A stretch of DNA of 10,984 nucleotides, from NCBI GenBank assembly GCA_964385645.1, contig CAYLPT010000092.1, forward strand, positions 1 through 10,984, written 5' to 3'. The stretch is from CAYLPT01 sp964385645. Lineage in GTDB: Bacteria > Armatimonadota > Hebobacteria > Hebobacterales > Hebobacteraceae. Numbering within the stretch: position 1 is the first letter of the stretch; every line of letters begins with the position of its first letter. Of this stretch, positions 6,495 through 10,984 are shown piece after piece. The notes under the pieces were generated by a model. That model searched no databases. It saw nothing but the letters and a program-made list of their open reading frames with translations, and was not told the origin of the DNA. Both the position numbers and the translations under genes were made by a program.

Positions 6495-7144
6495 GGCGGG
6501 CTCGTGACGGAGGCGGTGAGGATCTTGTCTCCCACCGCGATGGCGTCCACCACCTCCATGCCCTCGACCACGCGGCCGAAGGCGGTGAAGCCCATGGCGT
6601 CCAGGTGCGGCGCGTCGCCCAGGCAGATGTAGAACTGCGTGCTGGCCGAGTTCGGCACCATCTGCCCGGCCTGGTAGAGCCGGGCCATCGCCACCGCGCC
6701 GCGGGTGTGCTCGATGGGCGAGCGCTCGTCGCGGATCGTGTAGCCCACCGCCGGCCGGCCCGCGAGCTGTGGGTCGCCGACCTGCACGACGAATCCCGGC
6801 TCCACGCGGTGGAACGCCATGTCATCGTAGAAGCCCGCCTGCACGAGGTTCACGAAGTTGGCCACCGCCTCCGGCGCCGCCGACCCGTCCAGCTCCAGCC
6901 TGATCGTCCCCTTCTCAGTCACCAGCTCGGCGCGGATCGCCCGCTGGCCCCGCACGGCCGCCATCTGCTCGGCCGTCGGCGGGCCCAGCTCCGGGGAGGG
7001 CTCCGGGGCCTCCGGCTCGGGCTCCTCCTCGACCTCGGGGGCGGGCTCGGGTAGGGCCGCGGGCGCCGCGGGCGGGCGCGCCCTGCAGCCAGCCAGCGAG
7101 AGCAGGCAGCAGGCCAGCACGATGCCCATCGTCGTTCGCTTCAT
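6482..7144 (-). CDS. Cyclophilin-type peptidyl-prolyl cis-trans isomerase, predicted lipoprotein
   Basis: 220 residues. A signal peptide with lipobox LSLAGC (lipidated C20) follows MKRTTMGIVLACC, so the protein should be membrane-anchored outside the cytoplasm. Residues about 21-57 form a Pro/Glu/Ala-rich linker (EPEPEAPEPSPE). The cyclophilin domain fills about 68-215: FHRV (111-114, catalytic R113), QVGDP (121-125), STQFYICLG (168-176), LDAMGFTAFGRVVEGMEVVD (181-200). It catalyses proline isomerisation, probably helping secreted proteins fold. The position usually holding the LDGxHTVFG histidine reads MGFTAFG, a common variation in bacterial cyclophilins. The start at 7144 is chosen because it gives the lipoprotein signal directly; the longer open frame upstream is a shadow of the SIS gene. 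It lies 26 bases after the SIS gene stop and is probably the last gene of the minus-strand operon. Confidence 0.92.
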   Translation of the reverse strand: MKRTTMGIVLACCLLSLAGCRARPPAAPAALPEPAPEVEEEPEPEAPEPSPELGPPTAEQMAAVRGQRAIRAELVTEKGTIRLELDGSAAPEAVANFVNLVQAGFYDDMAFHRVEPGFVVQVGDPQLAGRPAVGYTIRDERSPIEHTRGAVAMARLYQAGQMVPNSASTQFYICLGDAPHLDAMGFTAFGRVVEGMEVVDAIAVGDKILTASVTSPPRGG

Positions 7145-7170
7145 CTCATCACCACCGGGCTCCCATATTC

Positions 7171-8256
7171 TCACAGCGTGCGCGTGACCTTCGTGAGCCG
7201 CCGCGGCGCGTCGGGGTTCAGGCCCCGCACCAGCGCCAGCCGGCAGGCGAAGAGCTGCCCGAGCGTGGCGAGCGGGATCGGGCTCAGCGGCTCCGGCGTC
7301 GCGATCGGGCAGCGTATTGCCAGCTTCGAGGCGGCGGCGATCTCCTCGCGGTTGGTGAAGGTGAGCACGTCCACGTTCTGGCGCCCCAGCCGGCGGGCCA
7401 GCCGCAACATGAAGGGGTACGTGGGCCCCGCCGGCGCGAACAGCACCACCGGCGTCGCCGGGTCCACGAACGCGACCGGCCCGTGCAGGAAGTCCGCCGC
7501 CGACATGCCCACCGCGCCCAGGTAGCACGTCTCCATCAGCTTCAGCGCCGTCTCCCGGACCGTCGCGTAGTTGAACCCGCGCGCCAGGCACAGACAGCGG
7601 GCCGCGTAGCGGTAGTACCCCACCACCTCGGCCACCGCCTCCTCCTGCGCCAGCGCCGCGCCCATCGCCTCCGGCAGCGCGGCGACCTGCCTCTCCGGCA
7701 GATCACCGCCCAGGGCGCGGCAGATCATCGTGATGGCGACGAGCTGCGCGCTGTAGGTCTTGGTGGCCGCCACCGCGCGCTCCCTGCGGGCGTGCAGGGC
7801 CACGGTGTGGTGCGCCGCGCGGGCCAGCGAGGAGCCGACCTGATTGGTGACAGCCACCGTGTAGGCCCCCAGCCGCCGCGCCGCCCGCATCGCCCTCAGC
7901 ACGTCCGAGCTCTCCCCCGACTGCGACAGCCCGATCGCCAGCGCTCCCTTCATCCCGCCCGCGGCCGGCGCCGGATACAGCGTGAACAGCGACAGCGCCG
8001 CGCCCGACACCGGGATCCCCAGAAAGCGCTGGAACAGATAGTGCCCATAGATCGCGGCGTGGTGCGACGTGCCGCGCCCCGCCACGAAGATCATCCCCGG
8101 ACGCTCCCGCCGCAGCGGCGCCAGCGCCCGCGCCAGCGGGCCCGCCTCCCGCTCCAGCAGCCGCGCGATCCGCTCCGGCGCCTCGTGGATCTCCCGGTGC
8201 ATCGCCGGCCGGGGCCGCGGCGCCGCCCCGGTCTCCGCGCTCACCGCCTTCGCCAT
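7171..8256 (-). CDS. SIS-domain sugar-phosphate isomerase/deaminase (GlmS-isomerase/NagB-II-like)
   Basis: 361 residues with two SIS domains and no glutaminase domain, so not a full GlmS. Motifs: MHREIHEAPERI (19-30), GRGTSHHAA (60-68), SQSGESSD (111-118) in the first sugar-phosphate site, AATKTYSAQL (163-172), ETALKLMET (235-243, with the Glu equivalent to the GlmS catalytic one), DFLHGP (255-260), and a C-terminal GLNPDAPRRLTKVTRTL close to the GlmS/NagB-II tail that completes the active site. It probably interconverts or deaminates an amino-sugar phosphate (glucosamine-6-phosphate deaminase NagB-II type); a FrlB- or AgaS-like substrate cannot be excluded. ATG 8256 is preferred because GAGGA lies 8 bases upstream; ATG 8271 (five residues longer) and ATG 8202 (at the conserved MHREI) are alternatives. 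No amino-sugar transporter or kinase is nearby. Confidence 0.85.
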   Translation of the reverse strand: MAKAVSAETGAAPRPRPAMHREIHEAPERIARLLEREAGPLARALAPLRRERPGMIFVAGRGTSHHAAIYGHYLFQRFLGIPVSGAALSLFTLYPAPAAGGMKGALAIGLSQSGESSDVLRAMRAARRLGAYTVAVTNQVGSSLARAAHHTVALHARRERAVAATKTYSAQLVAITMICRALGGDLPERQVAALPEAMGAALAQEEAVAEVVGYYRYAARCLCLARGFNYATVRETALKLMETCYLGAVGMSAADFLHGPVAFVDPATPVVLFAPAGPTYPFMLRLARRLGRQNVDVLTFTNREEIAAASKLAIRCPIATPEPLSPIPLATLGQLFACRLALVRGLNPDAPRRLTKVTRTL

Positions 8257-8305
8257 GCCCGCAGTCCTCATCGGCCGCCGCGTCGGGCCGACCCGACGCC
8301 GGCCG

Positions 8306-8617
8306 CTAGTAGTAGCGAACCCCGAAGTCCGCGAACTCCCCCCGGTACCGCTCCCAGCTCACGGTCACCGACGACACCCGCGCCCCGCTGGGCCCGCGGC
8401 GCAGCTCCTCCAGTAGCTCCTCCAGCTCCGTCCGGTCGCCCTCCGCAACCACCTCCACTTGCCCACCGGGCAGGTTGCGCACCCACCCCGTCAGCCCGCG
8501 CGCCTCCGCCCGCCCGACCACGAAGGCTCGGAACCCTACCATCTGCACGCGCCCCGCGATCAGCGCCCGCAGGCGCGCCAGCCCGCGCGGCCCCTCGGCC
8601 CTCCGGTCAGCTCGCAT
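8306..8617 (-). CDS. acyP: Acylphosphatase
   Basis: 103 residues, close to the usual 90-100. Small cytoplasmic enzyme that hydrolyses acyl phosphates such as acetyl phosphate or 1,3-bisphosphoglycerate. The phosphate-binding loop reads GRVQMVGFR (22-30) with catalytic R30, followed by GLTGWVRNLPGGQVEVVAEG with catalytic N48. The usual GxVQGVGFR has Gly where this protein has M26. The C-terminal FADFGVRYY matches the typical end (F-x-I-R-Y). A stretch near 8402-8425 is two near-identical 12-base units coding LEELLEEL. ATG 8617 is chosen because it precedes a normal N-terminus; the ribosome binding site is weak. It lies 22 bases after the flavin-reductase-like gene and 49 bases before the SIS gene, all on the minus strand, which suggests cotranscription without a clear functional link. 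Confidence 0.92.
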   Translation of the reverse strand: MRADRRAEGPRGLARLRALIAGRVQMVGFRAFVVGRAEARGLTGWVRNLPGGQVEVVAEGDRTELEELLEELRRGPSGARVSSVTVSWERYRGEFADFGVRYY

Positions 8618-8639
8618 CGCAACAGAGCGCCCACCCGCC

Positions 8640-9170
8640 TCACAGCCGGCGCCGCAGGGTGGCCTCGGCGCGGACGTGGACGATCTCCCCGAAGTAGAAG
8701 CGGTGGTAGTCGCGCCGGGGGTAGTTGCGCCGCTCGAGCGCCCTCGCCATTGAGGCCGGCGCCACATCGTTGGCGTGGAGCACCCTGCACTCGTAGTGCA
8801 GCACGCACTCCTCCACGATCGGCGACCTCACCTTCACGCTCGCCCCGGCCGTGAGGCGCGCCTCCGCGAACTTGTCGTGCTCCCGCCCCGACACCGTCCC
8901 ACAGAAGGCCGCCACGTCGGCCAGCTTCCGCGGCAGCACGTTCACCGTGAAGTCGCCAGTGTTCTCCAGGCACCCGTACGTGTAGCGCGACGAGCGCACC
9001 GGCGCCACGAACACCGGAACCCCCCAGTAGATGCCGATGGAACCCCAGCCGATGGTCATCGCGTTCGGCCGCCCGCGGCGGTCCAGCGACACCAGCAGCA
9101 GGCCGGGATGCTGCAGCGCCTCCAGCGTCTCCGCGAGGTACTCCAGCGCGACGGCTTCCGCCTTGGCCAC
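8640..9170 (-). CDS. Flavin reductase-like FMN-binding split-barrel protein
   Basis: 176 residues. Matches the DIM6/NTAB flavin reductase family of small FMN-binding split-barrel proteins: HPGLLLVSLDRRGRPNAMTIGW (21-42), the FMN-contacting region PVFVAPVRSSRYTYGCLE (52-69), FTVNVLP (74-80), FCGTVSGREHDKF (89-101), ending in a YYFGEIVHV-like strand (FYFGEIVHVRAE). Members reduce flavin with NAD(P)H or act as FMN-dependent oxidoreductases; the substrate here is unknown. The start is GTG 9170, 6 bases after a strong GGGGAGAG (9177-9184 on this strand). The upstream ACT gene ends 81 bases before it, and that spacer holds a 10-bp inverted repeat, so this gene may have its own transcript or be attenuated from the ACT gene. 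Stop TGA at 8640-8642. Confidence 0.87.
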   Translation of the reverse strand: MAKAEAVALEYLAETLEALQHPGLLLVSLDRRGRPNAMTIGWGSIGIYWGVPVFVAPVRSSRYTYGCLENTGDFTVNVLPRKLADVAAFCGTVSGREHDKFAEARLTAGASVKVRSPIVEECVLHYECRVLHANDVAPASMARALERRNYPRRDYHRFYFGEIVHVRAEATLRRRL

Positions 9171-9207
9171 GACTCGCTCTCCCCGGAGCAGTGTATCCCG
9201 ATTCCCC

Positions 9208-9251
9208 GGCCGGCGCCCGGCCCCTCGTCGGCCCGTCCGCCGGCGCCGGCC
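9208..9251. repeat. 10-bp inverted repeat between the ACT gene and the flavin-reductase-like gene
   Basis: GGCCGGCGCC (9208-9217) and GGCGCCGGCC (9242-9251) are exact reverse complements separated by 24 bases. The right arm directly abuts the stop codon of the ACT gene (9252-9254), so the RNA would fold immediately after that stop. Possible terminator or processing/stability element; no T-run follows on the minus strand. The same decamer also occurs at 7963, 8754, 9713 and 10471, so the arms are partly a composition effect. Confidence 0.45.
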
Positions 9252-9641
9252 CTAACCCAGGGCCTTCACCGCCTGGGCGACGTCCGAGACGCCCATCACC
9301 ACTGTGCTGGGCTCCCCGGCCCGCGCCGCGCTCCCGTACAGGTAGCTGATGTTGACCCCGGCGGCCGCCAGCTTCTTCGCCGCAGCCGCCAGCGCGCCGG
9401 GCTCGTTCGGCAGCCTGGCGATGACCACCGGCTGCTGCACCACGTTCATCCCCGCCCGCCGCAGCGCCGCCTTGGCCTTGGCGTTCGACGAGGTAACCAG
9501 GCGCACCACCCCCACGTCGGCCGCATCCACCACCGAGATGGCCTCGATGTTCACCTTCGCCCGGGCCAGCGCCGCGGCGAGCTTCGCCGCCTGCCCGGGC
9601 TTGTTCTCCAGCGTCACCGAGAGCTGCGTCCCTCTCCGCAT
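9252..9641 (-). CDS. Tandem ACT-domain protein
   Basis: 129 residues made of two ACT modules and nothing else. First module about 5-65: QLSVTLENKPGQAAKLAAALA (Gly16 at the ligand-loop position), then NIEAISVVDAADVGVVRLV. Second about 70-128: VVIARLPNEPGALAAAAKKLAAAGVNISYLYG. The LxNxPGxLA ligand-binding pattern is present in both. Small double-ACT proteins are usually cytoplasmic amino-acid sensors or uncharacterised regulators; ligand and partner are unknown here. ATG 9641 is well supported by AAGGAGG 8 bases upstream, one of the best ribosome binding sites in the window. It is the first gene of the minus-strand group and is divergent from the receiver gene at 9828. The hom product at the window start also ends in an ACT domain, but no functional link can be shown. 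Confidence 0.85.
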   Translation of the reverse strand: MRRGTQLSVTLENKPGQAAKLAAALARAKVNIEAISVVDAADVGVVRLVTSSNAKAKAALRRAGMNVVQQPVVIARLPNEPGALAAAAKKLAAAGVNISYLYGSAARAGEPSTVVMGVSDVAQAVKALG

Positions 9642-9827
9642 TCCCCTTGCCTCCTTCGCACCGCGTTCTCCCTCGCAGGCGCTCTTCTGCCTCGCCCGCC
9701 GCCCTCCTCCGTGGCCGGCGCCACAGCTCTGCCCCTTTGGCGTCTTGAGTCGCCGCCCGAAAACATGGAAGAACGAGGTGCGGGGCGTGGGCCCCGGTTC
9801 GCCGGCGCCAACCCCGCGGAGGGACCC
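9642..9827. other. Divergent intergenic region between the ACT gene and the receiver gene
   Basis: 186 bases that should hold promoters for both directions. TTGAGT at 9745-9750 resembles a -35 box on the plus strand, but no -10 hexamer lies at the right distance. No minus-strand -10 box is visible. A short hairpin GTGGC-CGGC-GCCAC lies at 9711-9724. In-frame codons back to ATG 9765 could extend the receiver gene; this is judged less likely because that ATG lacks a ribosome binding site. Confidence 0.4.
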
Positions 9828-10445
9828 GTGTGTGAGCATCCGTCTGGGCCTCTGCTGGGTCAGCTTCTCCTCGCCAGCGGCGCCATCACGGCCGCCGATC
9901 TGCGGGAGGCGCTCCAACGCCAGGAAGGCAGCGACAAGGCCCTCGGGCAGATCCTGCTCGACCTGGGCGCCGTCGCCCCCCGCCAGCTCGAGCGCGCCCT
10001 CCGCGCGCAAGCCCGCCTGCGCGGCCGGCCCGACCGGCCGGAGCCCTTCCTGCTCGTGGTGGACGACGACCCCGAGGTCGGCGCGGTGGTGCGCGACATC
10101 CTCGAGGGAGGCGGCTACCGCGTCGGCGTCGCCCAGAGCGAGGCGGAGGCGGTCGCCGCCGTCCTCTCCGATCCCGTCTGCCGGCCCGCGCTGATCGTCC
10201 TCGACCTCGGCCTGCCCGACTATGGCGGACTCGAGTTCCTCACCCTCCTGCGCAAGAACGGCGAGACCAGGGACATCCCGGTCATCATCCTCACCGGTCG
10301 GCCCGACCTCGAGGACAAAGTGCGCGCCTCGGGGCTGCCCATTGATGACTTCATCGGCAAGCCTGTCGCCGCCCGCCGCCTGCTCGAGATCGTGGATGCC
10401 GTCCTGACCCAGGACAACCCGCAGGCCGCCCACCGCCGCCCGTAG
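9828..10445 (+). CDS. Response regulator with N-terminal T2SSE_N/MshEN-like domain and receiver domain
   Basis: 205 residues from GTG 9828. The N-terminal part (about 8-64) reads PLLGQLLLASGAITAADLREA...LGQILLDLGAVAPRQLERAL, the helical repeat pattern of the N-terminal domain of type II secretion/MshE ATPases, which binds c-di-GMP in some members; whether this one does cannot be told. A receiver domain follows (about 74-195): acidic pocket DDD (79-81), phospho-acceptor D126 in VLDLGLPDYGG, T156 in IILTG, K178 in IGKP. No DNA-binding output domain is present, so it may act through protein contacts or as a relay. GTG 9828 is chosen for GGAGG at 9818-9822, 5 bases upstream; ATG 9765 would add 21 residues but has no Shine-Dalgarno. 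A second receiver gene follows on the same strand. No histidine kinase is visible. Confidence 0.85.
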   Translation: MCEHPSGPLLGQLLLASGAITAADLREALQRQEGSDKALGQILLDLGAVAPRQLERALRAQARLRGRPDRPEPFLLVVDDDPEVGAVVRDILEGGGYRVGVAQSEAEAVAAVLSDPVCRPALIVLDLGLPDYGGLEFLTLLRKNGETRDIPVIILTGRPDLEDKVRASGLPIDDFIGKPVAARRLLEIVDAVLTQDNPQAAHRRP

Positions 10446-10671
10446 ACCGCGCCCTCCGCCCGGCTCTGTGGGCCGGCGCCTCCGAACCCCGCCCCTAGCA
10501 GGACCCCGCGCCGCGCGCGACGAACCTGTGCCACCTCAGGCGACGAGTTGAGCTGGACCGTCCTCCCCGCGCCCAGGGGCCGCGGGCGGCGGAGCGCCGC
10601 GCCCCCCATGCGCGGCCTACGAGCAGATGGCTTCCTTACACCTGGCAGCACCCCAATCAGGGAGGCAGGCC
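10446..10671. other. Intergenic region between the two receiver genes
   Basis: 226 bases with no convincing gene. Two short perfect GC stems lie side by side: CCCGCG (10566-10571) with CGCGGG (10581-10586), and GCGGCG (10586-10591) with CGCCGC (10595-10600). They share base 10586, so they could be alternative folds. At this GC content they may be chance. TTGAGC near 10548 resembles a -35 box but has no -10 partner. An in-frame ATG at 10627 could extend the downstream receiver gene by 15 residues; its ribosome binding site is poor. Confidence 0.4.
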
Positions 10672-10984
10672 GTGGCAGTCAGTCCCGGGGAACGTGACCG
10701 GCGCGCCCGCGTGCTAGTCGTCGAGGACGACGAGGAGGTGGGGCGCTTCCTGGAGGAGGTCATCACCGCCAGCGGGTATCTGGTGGTCAGGGCCAAGAAC
10801 GGCGCCGAGGCCGTCGCCGCTCTCGCCGCCCCCAAGCAGGAGGCCCCTCACGCGGTCCTGCTCGACCTCAACCTCCCCCTGGAGAGCGGCGTCTCCGTCC
10901 TCTCCTTCCTCCGCAACGTCATGCACAGCGGCCTCCCCGTGGTCGTGCTCACCGGCAGCGGAGGCCCCGAGGAGGAGCGCGCCG
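10672..10984 (+). CDS. Response regulator receiver protein, partial (3' end outside window)
   Basis: The first 104 residues are visible and no stop is reached. Receiver domain: RARVLVVEDDEEVGRFL (acidic pair D19/D20), phospho-acceptor D66 in VLLDLNLPLESG, T94 in VVVLTGSGG; the conserved Lys strand would come just after the window edge. Any output domain is unseen. GTG 10672 is chosen for GGAGG at 10661-10665, 6 bases upstream; an in-frame ATG at 10627 is a weaker option. It lies 226 bases after a receiver fusion gene on the same strand, so the two may work in one signalling pathway, though the low visible identity between the domains argues against a recent duplication. Same base composition as its neighbours. 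Confidence 0.88.
   Translation, partial: MAVSPGERDRRARVLVVEDDEEVGRFLEEVITASGYLVVRAKNGAEAVAALAAPKQEAPHAVLLDLNLPLESGVSVLSFLRNVMHSGLPVVVLTGSGGPEEERA

Noticed and set aside
8402..8425. Two near-identical 12-base tandem units in acyP
   Set aside because: They encode a Leu/Glu helix at the normal place in an acylphosphatase, so this is ordinary coding repetition, not a repeat element.
8775..9827. Plus-strand open frame running into the receiver gene from far upstream
   Set aside because: It lies opposite the flavin-reductase-like and ACT genes and is Arg/Pro/His-rich without motifs. The real gene starts near 9828 (possibly 9765).
9713..10480. Recurring decamer GGCCGGCGCC (7963, 8754, 9208, 9242 inverted, 9713, 10471) as a regulatory repeat
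   Set aside because: It also occurs within coding sequence, and such GC words are expected to recur by chance and codon bias; only the paired copies at 9208/9242 were kept as a structure.
1..10984. tRNA, rRNA, CRISPR arrays, insertion sequences, phage or defence genes
   Set aside because: None is visible. The gaps are short and lack cloverleaf, spaced-repeat or transposase signals, and all identified proteins are metabolic, folding or signalling types.

Overview
The window is a very GC-rich (about 70% by eye) bacterial chromosomal segment, densely packed with housekeeping genes. Third codon positions are almost always G or C, so the opposite strand carries many long spurious open frames. No mobile element, CRISPR array, tRNA or rRNA is visible. 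The gene mix is: hom-thrC, an archaeal-type phosphoglycerate-mutase relative, tilS beside an M24-fold protein, a solitary two-SIS-domain isomerase, a tandem ACT protein, and receiver proteins one of which carries a type II secretion ATPase N-terminal-like domain. This fits a high-GC, probably poorly cultivated lineage (Armatimonadota- or Planctomycetota-like), but the sequence alone does not fix the phylum.

Plus strand, 1-6469. The 3' end of hom (homoserine dehydrogenase, with ACT domain) is followed after 5 bases by thrC (threonine synthase). A 215-base gap with a perfect hairpin and a degenerate GC-rich repeat precedes purC (SAICAR synthase). Next comes an apgM-family gene of the subgroup proposed to act as an alternative homoserine kinase. 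It sits behind the best promoter in the window, placed so close to the start codon that the mRNA would be almost leaderless. tilS (tRNA-Ile lysidine synthase) follows, with an uncertain start, and then an M24 (creatinase/Xaa-Pro peptidase fold) protein that has lost most of the metal ligands.

Minus strand, 9641-6482. Five genes read leftwards: a two-ACT-domain protein, a flavin-reductase-like FMN-binding protein, an acylphosphatase, a GlmS/NagB-II-like SIS protein, and a cyclophilin-type peptidyl-prolyl isomerase lipoprotein. They meet the M24 gene head-on at 6469/6482, over a perfect 8-bp inverted repeat. Spacing suggests one or two transcription units.

Plus strand, 9828-10984. Two response-regulator receiver proteins follow each other. 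The first is a fusion with an N-terminal T2SSE_N/MshEN-like domain. The second runs off the window.

The strongest biological story is a threonine locus: hom, thrC and a phosphoglycerate-mutase-like candidate for the missing homoserine kinase step, with no GHMP-type thrB visible here. No stretch longer than 300 bases lacks a gene; the three largest gaps are described as features.
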